A stretch of 64,000 nt of DNA from Maribellus sediminis (GCF_011799805.1 NZ_WXUB01000002.1:1178001-1242000), one strand, 5' to 3'. Shown: positions 55,138-64,000, counted from the stretch's first letter. The notes: a model not told the origin generated them from the sequence alone. Numbers and translations: made by a program.

Positions 55138-56307
55138 ATGAGAACACTTTTGATACTGATGCTCATATCATTTGGAATAAACTCCAGTGCACAGGAAAAT
55201 TACAGTGAAAAGGCTTTCGACCTGCGACCGTTCTCCAGCAGTTCCGACCACTGGTACCGGATCAAGGGCAAAAACAACATTATCGATCCCTTACCCGATC
55301 AGCAACGGTATAAACCGACACAAATCACTCAAATTGCCGATAACATGCTGCTCTACCAGCGCAAAAACGGAGGATGGCCAAAAAATTACGATATGCAGGC
55401 AATCCTGACTGAAAAACAAAAACAACGCCTGCTAAAAACCAAAGATGAGCTTCATACCACTTTTGACAACGGAACTTCATACACGCAGGTGAATTATCTT
55501 GCCCAAGTTTATTCACAAACAAAAATAGAAAAATACAAAGAAGCCTGTTTAAAAGGATTTCAGTTTATCCTCGACGCCCAATACAAAAACGGAGGCTGGC
55601 CGCAATATTACCCGCTTCAGGATAATTACAGCCGGCACATTACTTTTAACGACGGTGCCTACATGGGAATTATGAACCTGTTGAAAAAAGTGGCTGCGGA
55701 TTCTTCTGAGTTTGCTTTTCTGCCAACAGCTTTAAGACATCAATTAGAAGCTGCCTATAAAAAAGGAATTGATTGCATTCTGGATTGTCAGATCACCGAC
55801 CAGTGGAAATTAACGGCCTGGTGCCAGCAGCATGATGAAATTACTTTAAAACCTGCCTGGGCGCGGGCTTACGAGCCGCCTTCAATTTGTAATGGCGAAA
55901 GTGTACCGATTGTCTTTTTTCTGATGCAGCTCGAAAAACCAGATAAGCGTGTGATAAACGCCATCCAGGGTGCGGTGAAATGGTTTGCCGATTCGCGGAT
56001 TTTCAACACCCGGATTGAATGGTTTGATGCACCAACAGAAGAAACACCTTTTACAACGATTACAAAAGACAAGCGTGTTGTAAATGATCCTTCCGCTCCG
56101 CCGATCTGGACACGTTATTATGAACTGGAAACCGAGCGACCATTGTTTTGCGATCGTAACAGCAAGTTTTTGTATTCCATGGCCGAAGTCAGCCGCGAAC
56201 GAAGAGTTGGCTATGGATGGTATACCCATGCTCCGCAGTATGTATTAAATGCTTATCCCGATTGGTTGAAACGCACCGGGATAAAAGAAAATGTAATAGA
56301 AAATTGA
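55138..56307 (+). CDS. Pectate lyase, PL10
   Basis: A 389-residue secreted lyase that cleaves homogalacturonan by beta-elimination. The signal peptide ends SSAQ. RKNGGWPKNYDMQ, then LDAQYKNGGWPQYYPLQ and NDGAYMGIMNLL are the alpha/alpha-toroid repeats of PL10, and the catalytic Arg region is within APPIWTRYYELETERPLFC-like PSAPPIWTRYYELETE. RRVGYGWYTHAPQYVL closes the domain. The lyase product, an unsaturated oligogalacturonide, would feed hexuronate catabolism. No pectin transporter is near. Confidence 0.9.
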   Translation: MRTLLILMLISFGINSSAQENYSEKAFDLRPFSSSSDHWYRIKGKNNIIDPLPDQQRYKPTQITQIADNMLLYQRKNGGWPKNYDMQAILTEKQKQRLLKTKDELHTTFDNGTSYTQVNYLAQVYSQTKIEKYKEACLKGFQFILDAQYKNGGWPQYYPLQDNYSRHITFNDGAYMGIMNLLKKVAADSSEFAFLPTALRHQLEAAYKKGIDCILDCQITDQWKLTAWCQQHDEITLKPAWARAYEPPSICNGESVPIVFFLMQLEKPDKRVINAIQGAVKWFADSRIFNTRIEWFDAPTEETPFTTITKDKRVVNDPSAPPIWTRYYELETERPLFCDRNSKFLYSMAEVSRERRVGYGWYTHAPQYVLNAYPDWLKRTGIKENVIEN

Positions 56308-56315
56308 CTACGAAA

Positions 56316-56777
56316 TTATTCCCAAACCAGCTCCAGAATTTTTTCAAGCCAACGGGCATCAACTTCTGAAAAAGAAGCTAGGTCTTTGCTGTCGATATCC
56401 AGCACACCGATAATCTCGCCGGCCTTATTTTTGAACGGCACAACTATTTCTGAATTTGAACGTGAATCGCAGGCAATGTGATCAGGAAACTGATGTACGT
56501 CTTCTACCAACAGCGTTTTCTGCTGATTATAAGAAGCCCAACAAACGCCTTTATCTTTTTCAAGAATCTGGCAGGCAACAGGTCCCTGGTACATATTCAC
56601 CGTCATTTTACCATCGGCGATCAGGTAAAAGCCAGTCCAGAAAAAATAATCCATTTTATGGTGAAGCACGGCAATTATAGTTGCCATGCGCGCTGAAGCA
56701 TTATCGCTTTTCTTTACCAGCTCACTAAGTTGTTTATATAAGCGGCCGTAGCGGCCGTCTTTCTTGCTATCTTCCAT
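56316..56777 (-). CDS. Free methionine-(R)-sulfoxide reductase (GAF domain)
   Basis: A 153-residue single-GAF-domain enzyme that reduces free L-methionine-(R)-sulfoxide in the cytosol. The three redox Cys are present: C69 (QGPVAC), C79 (KGVCW) and C103 (HIACDS). The block FPDHIACDSRSNSEIVVPF is diagnostic for fRMsr. It diverges from hisS and is convergent with the lyase gene. Confidence 0.92.
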   Translation of the reverse strand: MEDSKKDGRYGRLYKQLSELVKKSDNASARMATIIAVLHHKMDYFFWTGFYLIADGKMTVNMYQGPVACQILEKDKGVCWASYNQQKTLLVEDVHQFPDHIACDSRSNSEIVVPFKNKAGEIIGVLDIDSKDLASFSEVDARWLEKILELVWE

Positions 56778-56827
56778 AATTGTTTACTTGAATCTCAGCA
56801 CGAAATAACAAAAAATTGTCAGAAGAG

Positions 56828-56860
56828 GGATGTCTTCTTTCCAAAAGATGACATCCTTTT
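56828..56860. other. Hairpin upstream of hisS
   Basis: GGATGTC (56828-56834) pairs with GACATCC (56850-56856), extended inward by TTCTTT/AAAGAT with one mismatch, followed by TTTT. It looks like a terminator on the plus strand, but it lies between two divergent genes and upstream of the hisS -7 box. No plus-strand transcript would end here unless one starts further left. It could be a relic or a binding site. Confidence 0.4.
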
Positions 56861-56895
56861 AAAGAAGTCGTTCGTCTCATTTTGTTCTTTTTCCT

Positions 56896-56903
56896 TACTT
56901 TTG
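56896..56903 (+). promoter_or_regulatory. -7 box for hisS
   Basis: TACTTTTG matches TAnnTTTG and is followed by CGCCCAAATTAGA before the ATG at 56917, so the leader would be under 10 bases. The TTTGCGCC context resembles the pabB promoter. Confidence 0.6.
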
Positions 56904-56916
56904 CGCCCAAATTAGA

Positions 56917-58284
56917 ATGAACATGGCACAAAAACCTTCGATACCCAAAGGTACCCGCGACTTTTCACCTGTTGAAATGGTGAGACGTAACTATATTTTC
57001 GATACCATCAAAGACGTTTTTCGTTTGTACGGATTTCAACCGATTGAAACGCCGGCAATGGAAAACCTATCAACATTGATGGGAAAGTACGGCGAAGAAG
57101 GTGATAAACTGCTGTTCAAGATTCTGAATTCGGGAGATTTTATTTCGAAAGTGCCACAGGAAATGCTGGATGAGAAAAACTCGAACAAACTCACCACAAA
57201 GCTTTCTGAAAAAGGATTGCGCTACGACCTGACTGTGCCTTTTGCTCGCTATGTGGTTCAGTACCGCAACGACATTGTTTTCCCTTTCAAACGCTACCAG
57301 ATTCAACCGGTTTGGCGTGCCGATCGCCCGCAAAAAGGACGTTACCGAGAGTTCTATCAGTGCGATGTTGATGTAATCGGCAGCGACAGTTTGCTCAACG
57401 AACTGGAACTGGTTCAGATCATCGACAATGTATTCGAACGACTACAGATCAACACCGTAGTTAAAATCAACAACCGTAAAATACTCGCCGGAATTGCCGA
57501 AGCTATCGGCGAAGCCGATCGAATTGTTGACATCACGGTTGCCATCGACAAGCTGGATAAAATCGGGCTTGAAAAAGTAAATGCTGAAATGCTTGAAAAA
57601 GGTATTTCGGAAACTGCAGTTGAAAAACTGCAGCCAATTTTAAAACTCGAAGGCAGCACAGCAGAAAAACTGGAACAAATTGCTACGGTTATCGGAACTA
57701 CTGAAGTTGGAGCAAAAGGTATTTCTGAAATGCAGACTTTGTTTGCCTACATTGAAAACTTCGATTTGAAAACCGAAGTGGAACTTGATTTGACGCTGGC
57801 CCGTGGATTAAATTATTACACCGGCGCTATTTTCGAGGTAAAATCGAAAGATGTACAAATTGGCAGTATTTGCGGAGGTGGCCGCTACGACGACCTGACC
57901 GGCATTTTTGGTATGCCTGATGTTTCGGGTGTTGGAGTTTCATTTGGTGCCGAGCGGATTTACGATGTACTTACCCAGCTCGATCTTTTCCCAGAAGAAT
58001 CGCTGGAAACTACAAAGGCACTCTTTGCCAACTTCGGCGAAAAAGAAGAAGCCTATTGTTTACCTGTTCTTAGCGAACTGCGGAAAGCCGGTGTTAATGC
58101 CGAAATTTTCCCGGAAAGCGCCAAAATGAAAAAGCAGATGAATTATGCCAACAGGAAAAATATTCCTTATGTGATTCTGGCCGGCGATAATGAAATAACC
58201 GCTAAAAAGTTCACTTTAAAAAACATGAAAAGCGGTGAACAACAGCTGGTAAGTTCTGAAGAACTGATAAAAATCCTTTCTTAA
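56917..58284 (+). CDS. hisS: Histidyl-tRNA synthetase
   Basis: Charges tRNA-His. The 455-residue class II synthetase opens with [12 protein letters not shown], has motif 1 in the YNFDTIK-like region and motif 2 in [29 protein letters not shown]. The His-specific motifs [15 protein letters not shown] and [13 protein letters not shown] and the C-terminal anticodon-binding domain ([16 protein letters not shown]) are complete. An alternative ATG lies two codons downstream. Confidence 0.96.
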   Translation: MNMAQKPSIPKGTRDFSPVEMVRRNYIFDTIKDVFRLYGFQPIETPAMENLSTLMGKYGEEGDKLLFKILNSGDFISKVPQEMLDEKNSNKLTTKLSEKGLRYDLTVPFARYVVQYRNDIVFPFKRYQIQPVWRADRPQKGRYREFYQCDVDVIGSDSLLNELELVQIIDNVFERLQINTVVKINNRKILAGIAEAIGEADRIVDITVAIDKLDKIGLEKVNAEMLEKGISETAVEKLQPILKLEGSTAEKLEQIATVIGTTEVGAKGISEMQTLFAYIENFDLKTEVELDLTLARGLNYYTGAIFEVKSKDVQIGSICGGGRYDDLTGIFGMPDVSGVGVSFGAERIYDVLTQLDLFPEESLETTKALFANFGEKEEAYCLPVLSELRKAGVNAEIFPESAKMKKQMNYANRKNIPYVILAGDNEITAKKFTLKNMKSGEQQLVSSEELIKILS

Positions 58285-58488
58285 AAGTTCAATCTGATCG
58301 ATCTTGCGATAAAATGATAGAATGAATAACTCAATTCTAAACAGGGCAGCAAAAGTATTGGGAGGCGATGTTCGCTTCCCCTGAAATGCTATTCCTCTCT
58401 GCATCAAAATTCTCACAATCTTATTTGATGCAAACTTCTGTATTTGAGTAATTTAAATTCCAACATTTATCATTCAGCCTTTAAAATT

Positions 58489-59997
58489 ATGGCAAAACGC
58501 ATTTTCGAAATCACTCCGAACAATCTCACCTATTCAATAATTCAGGATATATTAGAGAACGATGTAAAACTGGTTCTTTCCGATATTTCCATCGAACTGA
58601 TACAAAAAAGCAAGAAATACCTCGATCAGAAACTCGAGCGTGCTGAAAAACCACTTTACGGCATTAACACTGGGTTTGGTGCACTTTGCGACATTGAAAT
58701 TTCAAAAGAGGACCTCAGTAAACTACAGGAAAACCTGGTGGTGTCGCACGCCTGTAATGTTGGCCCGGAAGTTCCGGCCGACGTTGTAAAACTGATGCTT
58801 TTATTAAAAGCTCATGCACTTTCAAAAGGAAATTCAGCCGTTCAGCTGATCACCGTTCAGCGCATTCTCGATCTTTTCAATAATAACATTTTACCGATCG
58901 TTCGCGAACAGGGATCTCTTGGAGCCAGCGGCGATCTGGCACCATTGGCCATGTTGTTCCTGCCCTTGCTCGGTTTGGGAGAAGTAAATTTTGAGGGACA
59001 AAAAACAACATCTGAAAAAGTTCTGGAGAAATTCGGGTGGCAACCGGTAAAATTGGGCGCCAAAGAAGGATTAGCCTTGTTGAATGGCACACAGTTTATG
59101 AGTGCTCATGCAGTATACACGCTTTTGAAAACTTTCCGGATTATCGATCAGGGAGATATTATCGGAGCCCTTTCGCTAGATGCTTTTGATGGACTGATCG
59201 AACCTTTTTCGGAGAATATTCAACGAATCAGGCCTCATAAAGGACAAACTGAAACAGCCAAAAACTTCAGACATGTACTGGCCGGCAGCGAAATGCAGGC
59301 CCGGCATAAAGAACATATTCAGGATCCTTATTCTTTCCGCTGTATTCCTCAGGTGCACGGTGCAGTAAAGGATGCAGTGAAATACGTTTCGAAGGTTATT
59401 GAAACCGAGATCAATTCGGTAACCGACAATCCAACTGTATTTCCGGATGAAGACCTGATCATCTCGGGTGGTAATTTCCATGGCGAACCACTGGCACTCT
59501 CGCTTGATTTCCTGGCCATGGCACTTAGCGAACTCGGAAGCATCTCGGAAAGAAGAACTTACCGCTTAATTGCCGGAGAACGTGGACTTCCGGAATTTCT
59601 TGTGGCCAACCCGGGACTGAACTCAGGATTTATGATCCCGCAATATGCAGCGGCTTCTATCGTAAGCCAGAACAAGCAGTTGTGTACGCCGGCTTCTGTG
59701 GATTCAATTCCATCATCGAACGAACAGGAAGACCATGTGAGTATGGGTGGGAATGCCGCTACAAAAGCTTTAAAAGTGGCACTAAACACAGAAAAGATTC
59801 TGGCTATAGAATTGTACAATGCAGCGCAGGCCATGGATTTTAGAAGGCCTATTAAGACATCGCCCTTCCTCGAAAACTTTCTGAAAGACTACCGTAAAAC
59901 CGTGAGTTTTGTGGAAGAAGATACACTGATGTATGTCGGCATTAATAAAACGTTTGATTTTCTGAATCACACTAAAACCAAGCGTTTAGCGCGATAA
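58489..59997 (+). CDS. hutH: Histidine ammonia-lyase
   Basis: Deaminates histidine to urocanate, the first step of histidine degradation. The 502-residue protein has the MIO-forming Ala-Ser-Gly at 146-148 (GSLGASGDLAP), the SH pair at 86-87 (VVSHAC) characteristic of histidine rather than Phe/Tyr lyases, YGINTGFGALCD near 57-68, and QDPYSFRCIPQVHG downstream. I start at ATG 58489; the earlier TTG at 58444 adds 15 unconserved residues. No hutU, hutI or hutG is adjacent, so the pathway genes are dispersed or this is a lone copy. Confidence 0.88.
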   Translation: MAKRIFEITPNNLTYSIIQDILENDVKLVLSDISIELIQKSKKYLDQKLERAEKPLYGINTGFGALCDIEISKEDLSKLQENLVVSHACNVGPEVPADVVKLMLLLKAHALSKGNSAVQLITVQRILDLFNNNILPIVREQGSLGASGDLAPLAMLFLPLLGLGEVNFEGQKTTSEKVLEKFGWQPVKLGAKEGLALLNGTQFMSAHAVYTLLKTFRIIDQGDIIGALSLDAFDGLIEPFSENIQRIRPHKGQTETAKNFRHVLAGSEMQARHKEHIQDPYSFRCIPQVHGAVKDAVKYVSKVIETEINSVTDNPTVFPDEDLIISGGNFHGEPLALSLDFLAMALSELGSISERRTYRLIAGERGLPEFLVANPGLNSGFMIPQYAAASIVSQNKQLCTPASVDSIPSSNEQEDHVSMGGNAATKALKVALNTEKILAIELYNAAQAMDFRRPIKTSPFLENFLKDYRKTVSFVEEDTLMYVGINKTFDFLNHTKTKRLAR

Positions 59998-60010
59998 CGG
60001 AAGCTCTCTA

Positions 60011-60060
60011 AAAAAAACTCACCGGATGACTTGCTGAAACATTTCAAAGTCACCCGGTGA
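60011..60060 (-). terminator. Terminator of the DUF1080 gene
   Basis: TCACCGGATGACTT (60019-60032) pairs with AAGTCACCCGGTGA (60047-60060), 13 of 14 positions. On the minus strand it is followed by GAGTTTTTTT. It lies 25 bases beyond the stop codon of the minus-strand gene. Confidence 0.88.
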
Positions 60061-60084
60061 ATAAACTATATTGATAAAAATCGC

Positions 60085-60837
60085 TTACAATTCCCTGATC
60101 CAGATATTCCGGTAACTAACCGGATTTCCATGATCCTGCAGCTCAAGGCTCTTTGGGCCGTGAGGTTTTACCGTATATTCCGGAATTCCGATGTATTCTG
60201 TCGGACCACGAAGTTTCACGTTATTTTGAACCAGTACACCGTTTTGAAGCACAGTAACCGTTGGCGGTGTAAAAAAAGTACCATCATCGTTAAAACGTGG
60301 TGCGGTGTAGATAATGTCGTAAACCTGCCACTCACCGGGGCCTTTACAGGCATTTACAAGCGGAGCGTATTGTTTGTACAAACTTCCGGCCTGGCCGTTT
60401 CTGTATGTACGGTTATTGTAATTATCCAGAACCTGTACTTCGTACAATCCCTGCAGGAAAATACCACTGTTACCCCTACCCTGGCTTTCACCTTTTACTT
60501 CTGAAGGTGTACGCCATTCAATGTGTAACTGGAAATCTTCGAAAACACGTTTGGTTTTTATAATGCCTGTTCCGGCCTTAACCGTTACGCATTCGTCTGA
60601 CACAGTCCAGCCTGGCTCTCCGCCTTCAGCGTTGGTCCACTCTCGGCCAAGATCAGTACCATCGAACAAAACAATGGCATCGGAAGGCGCATCAGCAGGA
60701 GTTTCTCCGGGAGTAATAACCGGAACCTCCGGATCCCAGATCTCGGTCATTTCAGGTTTCATTTTCATCAATTCTTCCTGCGCCATGGCCATGGAGGCAA
60801 CAAAAAGTAGAATAAATGCAAAAAACAGATTTTTCAT
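60085..60837 (-). CDS. DUF1080-domain exported protein (3-keto-disaccharide hydrolase type)
   Basis: A 250-residue periplasmic protein with a signal peptide ending SMAMAQ. The LamG-like DUF1080 fold starts at DAIVLFDGTDLGREWTNAEGGEPGW. FEDFQLHIEWRTPSE and GNSGIFLQGLYEVQVLD (the family hallmark), then WQVYDIIYTAPRF, follow to the end YRNIWIREL. Some members cleave 3-keto-glucosides or 3-keto-disaccharides made by Gfo/Idh/MocA-type dehydrogenases; the exported family member at 2370-3779 could be such an enzyme elsewhere in the route. This link is inference. Confidence 0.88.
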   Translation of the reverse strand: MKNLFFAFILLFVASMAMAQEELMKMKPEMTEIWDPEVPVITPGETPADAPSDAIVLFDGTDLGREWTNAEGGEPGWTVSDECVTVKAGTGIIKTKRVFEDFQLHIEWRTPSEVKGESQGRGNSGIFLQGLYEVQVLDNYNNRTYRNGQAGSLYKQYAPLVNACKGPGEWQVYDIIYTAPRFNDDGTFFTPPTVTVLQNGVLVQNNVKLRGPTEYIGIPEYTVKPHGPKSLELQDHGNPVSYRNIWIREL

Positions 60838-60860
60838 GATTTAGTTGTTTATTGGTTATG

Positions 60861-60892
60861 AAAAGGGTGACCGGCAAAATCCGGCCACCTTA
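60861..60892 (-). terminator. Probable terminator of the phosphohexomutase gene
   Basis: AAGGGTGACCGG (60863-60874) pairs with CCGGCCACCTT (60881-60891) with a one-base bulge. On the minus strand it is followed by TTTT. It lies between the mutase stop and the DUF1080 start. Confidence 0.6.
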
Positions 60893-60932
60893 TTATTTTT
60901 TAAAATTCAATTTCAAAGTAATGGCTTTTTGA

Positions 60933-62675
60933 TTACAAACCAAGTTCGTCCATAATGGCATCGATCTTTTCATCGGCTTTTTGCTCGGCTGCATCAAAAT
61001 CACTGCGGGAATTTACTGTTCCTGCAACTTCGAAATAAAACTTGATTTTTGGCTCTGTTCCTGAAGGACGTACCGAAATTTTTGTGCCGTCCTGGGTGAA
61101 AAACTGAAGTACATTGGAAGTAATCTTTTGATCGATCGCTTTCTCTTCGCCAGTAATCAGATTTTTGGCTACCAAGGTTGAATAATCTTTTACCCATTCC
61201 ATTGGTGAACCTCCAAGTTCTTTTGGCGGATCGTTGCGGAATTTCGTCATGATCTGCTGAATTTCTTCTGCACCTGATTTTCCTTTGCGAACCACATATT
61301 TCATTTTCTCGCGCGAGTAACCATATTCCAGGTAAATATCCTGCAGCAATTCGTAAAGTGTTTTTCCCTGATCGATTGCCCATGCAGTGATCTCGGCCAT
61401 TAGCGCACATGCAGAAACTGCGTCCTTATCACGAACAAAATCAGAAGGCATAAAACCAAAGCTTTCTTCACCACCGCCGATGTATTTTTTCTTGCCTTCG
61501 TTATCGCGAATTACTTCAGCAATAAATTTGAAACCGGTATATACATCGTAGTATTCAATGTTGTTCCTACGGGCAACTTCGGCAATCATTTCTGTTGAAA
61601 CGATGGTTTTCACCACAAACTCATTGCCTTTCAGTTTGCCCTCTTTCTTCATGTTCACAATAATGTAATAGAAGAAAAGCAGGGCAGTTTGGTTACCGTT
61701 TATGATTACGTATTCACCTTTATCGTTTTTAACAGCCACTCCAATCCGGTCAGAATCAGGGTCGGAAGCCATCACAACATCGGCATCAATTTCAGCAGCT
61801 TTTTTAGTTGCCATTTCCATGGCAGCAGGTTCTTCCGGATTAGGAGAAATTACTGTCGGGAAATCACCGCTTACTACATCCTGTTCAGGAATGTTAATGA
61901 TGTTTGTAAAACCAAATTCGCGCAAAGCGGCCGGAATCAGTTTTACTCCGGTACCGTGAATCGGTGTGTAAATAATTTTTATGTCTTTGTGGCGCTCCAC
62001 CACATCAGGAGAAATCGACACTTTTTTTACCTCGGCCAGAAAATTCTTATCCATTTCCTCGCCCATGATCTCGATCAACTCATCCGGTCCGTCGAATTTA
62101 ATATCCTCGGGTTTGATTTTGGCGACCTCGTTCACAATATTTACATCGTGCGGAGCTACAATCTGTGATCCATCGTCCCAGTAGGCTTTATAACCGTTGT
62201 ATTCTTTTGGGTTGTGCGAAGCAGTCAGGATAATTCCACTTTGGCACCCCAACTCGCGAATAGCGTAAGAAAGCTCCGGAGTTGGACGCAAGTCGTCAAA
62301 TAAATAGGCTTTAATGCCATTGGCTGCAAAAATCTTTGCGCTGGTTTCGGCAAACAGGCGGCTGTTGTTGCGACAATCGTGACCAATGGCCACTTTAATC
62401 TCATCAAGATCGGCAAAATTCACTTTCAAATAATTGCTCAAACCCTGAGTAGCCGCACCAACGGTATAAATATTCATGCGGTTGGTTCCAACGCCCATAA
62501 TGCCACGAAGTCCGCCGGTTCCGAACTCAAGGCTTCGGTAAAACGAATCGATCAATTCGCTTGGGTCCTCAGCATCGAGCAAAGCCTGCACCTGTGCACG
62601 GGTTTCAGCATCGTATGTATCCGAAAGCCATTCCTGCGCTTTCGCTCTTACTTCCATTAATTCCTGGTTATCCAT
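60933..62675 (-). CDS. Phosphohexomutase (phosphoglucomutase/phosphomannomutase family)
   Basis: Interconverts hexose 1- and 6-phosphates. The 580-residue protein has the phosphoserine loop TASHNPKEYNGYK (S153), the metal loop SDPDSDRIG, the sugar-binding GGGEESFGFM and the C-terminal RPSGTEPKIKFYFEV. FGTGGLRGIMG in domain 1 is typical of the long phosphopentomutase/phosphoglucomutase-2-like group (about 580 residues) rather than the 460-residue bacterial ManB type. Its stop is followed by a terminator; its start lies 14 bases from the end of the broken toxin gene. Confidence 0.9.
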   Translation of the reverse strand: MDNQELMEVRAKAQEWLSDTYDAETRAQVQALLDAEDPSELIDSFYRSLEFGTGGLRGIMGVGTNRMNIYTVGAATQGLSNYLKVNFADLDEIKVAIGHDCRNNSRLFAETSAKIFAANGIKAYLFDDLRPTPELSYAIRELGCQSGIILTASHNPKEYNGYKAYWDDGSQIVAPHDVNIVNEVAKIKPEDIKFDGPDELIEIMGEEMDKNFLAEVKKVSISPDVVERHKDIKIIYTPIHGTGVKLIPAALREFGFTNIINIPEQDVVSGDFPTVISPNPEEPAAMEMATKKAAEIDADVVMASDPDSDRIGVAVKNDKGEYVIINGNQTALLFFYYIIVNMKKEGKLKGNEFVVKTIVSTEMIAEVARRNNIEYYDVYTGFKFIAEVIRDNEGKKKYIGGGEESFGFMPSDFVRDKDAVSACALMAEITAWAIDQGKTLYELLQDIYLEYGYSREKMKYVVRKGKSGAEEIQQIMTKFRNDPPKELGGSPMEWVKDYSTLVAKNLITGEEKAIDQKITSNVLQFFTQDGTKISVRPSGTEPKIKFYFEVAGTVNSRSDFDAAEQKADEKIDAIMDELGL

Positions 62676-62688
62676 TATTATGCTTTTA

Positions 62689-62988
62689 TTATTTGATTTC
62701 TCTTCTTGTCAGGTCTCTGGCAGAATGATGAATTGTAAGTATATCAATTCTTTTTTCTGATACCAGTTTGTATATAATTCTGTAATTTCAATAAATCAGT
62801 TCACGAATCTGCGGCTCATCAATCTCGTCAACAACTATTCCAATAGTGGGATGTGTTTTTAAAACTTCCTTAAGCTTTCTGATCTTCATAACGTGAATAC
62901 GGGCATAATTCGCTGAATCCTTAGCTATGAACTCAAAAATATTTTTCAAATCATTTTTCGCCTGTATAGTCCAGTTTATTTGAACCAT
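62689..62988 (-). pseudogene. RelE/ParE-family toxin interrupted by an in-frame TGA
   Basis: The 5' part encodes 66 residues, MVQINWTIQAKNDLKNIFEF and onward to RELIY, then TGA (62788-62790). The same frame continues without interruption for 32 more codons, NYRIIYKLVSEKRIDILTIH and onward to TRREIK, before TAA at 62689-62691. In intact family members the two parts are joined by Gly (YGNYRIIY); GGA to TGA is a single change. The total of 99 codons is the usual length. The missing half holds conserved catalytic/ribosome- or gyrase-contact residues, so the product is probably inactive. It overlaps the antitoxin by 13 bases. Confidence 0.88.
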
Positions 62989-63158
62989 TTTTTAATCTCG
63001 TAATCGATTTCTGCTTCCGAAACAATTTGATTATTCTCTGACTGCTGGATTCCCGTTTCAATCTTTTCAATCAGAATCAGTCGTTCAACCAATTCGTCGA
63101 TCGAAAATTCATCAGGGAATTTTTCCAGTTCTGCCAGTATTTTTGTTTTTGTCAACAT
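62976..63158 (-). CDS. Antitoxin partner of the RelE/ParE-family toxin
   Basis: A 60-residue protein from ATG 63158 (MLTKTKILAELEKFPDEFSI), ending EAEIDYEIKKWFK, with a helix-turn-helix-like or Phd-type helical N-terminus and an acidic middle (ELVERLILIEKIETG). The longer ORF starting at 63224 would overlap the rfbD end and has no support. It overlaps the toxin start by 13 bases, as usual for such pairs. With the toxin broken, it has no obvious target. Confidence 0.7.
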   Translation of the reverse strand: MLTKTKILAELEKFPDEFSIDELVERLILIEKIETGIQQSENNQIVSEAEIDYEIKKWFK

Positions 63159-63199
63159 CTCAACATTTTTAGAGAAAAACGATCCTACAAAATAAAAAA

Positions 63200-64000
63200 T
63201 TATTCCATCAATTTCTTCAAACAAACCTGTAAACTGTCCTTCCAGTAGGGTATTTCAATATCAAAATTATTCTTAATTTTCAACTTATTCAACACACTGA
63301 AATGAGGACGTTTGGTTGGCGTAGGAAACTGATCGCTCAGCACCGGATTCACTTTTATCTTGATGCCTGAAAATTCGAAAATAGCTAAAGCAAAATCGAA
63401 CCAGCTGGCTACTCCTTCATTCGAATAGTGGTAAATTCCGGGAATAAAATCCGAGTTCTTTATTTCGTACTTTTTTACGATGTGAAGAATGGCTGCTGCC
63501 AAATCGGCTGCATAAGTTGGTGTTCCCACCTGGTCGAATACAACGCCGAGCTGCTCCTTCTCTTTTCCGAGACGAAGCATCGTTTTTACGAAATTGTTTC
63601 CAAACGAAGAGTACAACCACGAAGTACGAATAATAACTGCCTCCGGATTTTCAGCCAAAACGAAATTTTCGCCATCGAGTTTTGTAAGGCCGTAGGCACC
63701 TTGAGGATCGGTTTTATCCGTTTCAGAGTAGGGAGTACACGCGTCGCCGGCAAACACATAATCGGTTGAAACATGAATTAGTTTTGCACCCGCCTCCTGG
63801 CATTTTTTAGCCAGGATTTTTGGAGCAATTGCATTTACAAGATGTGCCGTTTCCTGATCTGATTCAGCTTTGTCGACCGCAGTGTAGGCAGCACAGTTTA
63901 CCACAACATCAACCTTGTTTGTCGAAAGGTAATTTTCAACAGCCGCTTCACTGGTAATGTCCAGCGAATCGACATCGGTAAATAAGAATTTCCAATCCGG
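63200..64000 (-). CDS. rfbD: dTDP-4-dehydrorhamnose reductase, 5'-truncated by the window edge
   Basis: Reduces dTDP-4-keto-L-rhamnose to dTDP-L-rhamnose, the last step of rhamnose precursor synthesis. 266 codons are in the window; the N-terminal nucleotide-binding part is beyond position 64000. NCAAYTAVDKAE, HVSTDYVFAG, the catalytic YGLTKLDGE (YxxxK) and IIRTSWLYSSFGNNFVKTM are diagnostic of RfbD. The frame enters from the edge as DWKFLFTDVDSLDI, in phase. A GTG at 63904 is internal and not the start. rfbA, rfbB and rfbC may lie to the right. Confidence 0.92.
   Translation of the reverse strand, partial: PDWKFLFTDVDSLDITSEAAVENYLSTNKVDVVVNCAAYTAVDKAESDQETAHLVNAIAPKILAKKCQEAGAKLIHVSTDYVFAGDACTPYSETDKTDPQGAYGLTKLDGENFVLAENPEAVIIRTSWLYSSFGNNFVKTMLRLGKEKEQLGVVFDQVGTPTYAADLAAAILHIVKKYEIKNSDFIPGIYHYSNEGVASWFDFALAIFEFSGIKIKVNPVLSDQFPTPTKRPHFSVLNKLKIKNNFDIEIPYWKDSLQVCLKKLME

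Overview
The window reads as chromosomal DNA of a free-living, probably marine or sediment, member of the Bacteroidota. My best guess is Marinilabiliales/Prolixibacteraceae, inferred from gene content only. The supporting signs are TAnnTTTG-type promoter boxes without Shine-Dalgarno sequences, a type IX secretion-like C-terminal domain, a DUF5686 surface protein, a short PabB, and many secreted polysaccharide-processing enzymes. I see no rRNA, tRNA, CRISPR array, prophage or complete insertion sequence.

Layout. 1-2015: end of a YggS/PROSC-type PLP protein (minus), then a pabB-pabC pair for p-aminobenzoate. 2370-9663: a sugar-acid locus. A minus-strand Gfo/Idh/MocA protein diverges from a LacI-type regulator, followed on the plus strand by a mannonate-oxidoreductase-like SDR, a KdgK-like PfkB kinase, a LarA-like nickel-pincer racemase/epimerase and a second Gfo/Idh/MocA protein. 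9724-12701: pdxB, then a GIY-YIG element bounded by inverted repeats that reads in frame into gnd. 12757-19376 (minus): a probable membrane-lipid operon with a TauE/SafE permease, CdsA-like cytidylyltransferase, DGK1/dolichol-kinase-like protein, acyl-reductase-like SDR, CDP-alcohol phosphatidyltransferase and DUF5686 protein. 19693-27067: tricorn-like protease, a tandem-repeat secreted protein, an M20 amidohydrolase and a sulfatase. 27339-29620: ugd plus UDP-glucuronate decarboxylase, the route to UDP-xylose. 29721-43133: a T9SS-type cargo protein, topB, a thioredoxin-like protein, ligA, two unknown genes leading into dapA, a small secreted protein and an AddA/RecB-like helicase-nuclease. 43201-49905: GH29 fucosidase, cupin, metallophosphoesterase, YjbQ, YccF, YciI, MsrA, a VTT-type membrane protein and RluF. 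49986-56777: LamB-like porin, serine hydrolase, a tryptophanase-like lyase, PL10 pectate lyase and free-Met-(R)-sulfoxide reductase. 56917-64000: hisS, hutH, a DUF1080 protein, a phosphohexomutase, a toxin-antitoxin pair whose toxin is broken by a stop codon, and the 5'-truncated rfbD.

How genes work together. Two sugar-nucleotide threads (ugd/uxs; phosphohexomutase/rfbD) feed surface glycans. Fucosidase, sulfatase, pectate lyase, DUF1080 protein and LamB-like porin fit degradation of sulfated, fucosylated or uronate-containing polysaccharides, but no SusC/SusD pair is present. The SDR, PfkB and LarA-like genes look like the intracellular end of a sugar-acid route.

The most unusual features are: (1) a dispersed intergenic repeat family built from degenerate 7-8 nt words, always read in the same direction; (2) the GIY-YIG element fused in frame to gnd; (3) a LacI-type regulator with no ATG, GTG or TTG codon ahead of its DNA-binding domain; (4) the LarA-like/SDR/kinase cassette; (5) a lipid operon combining CTP-dependent activation with an acyl-reductase-like enzyme; (6) a RelE/ParE toxin interrupted by one TGA codon.
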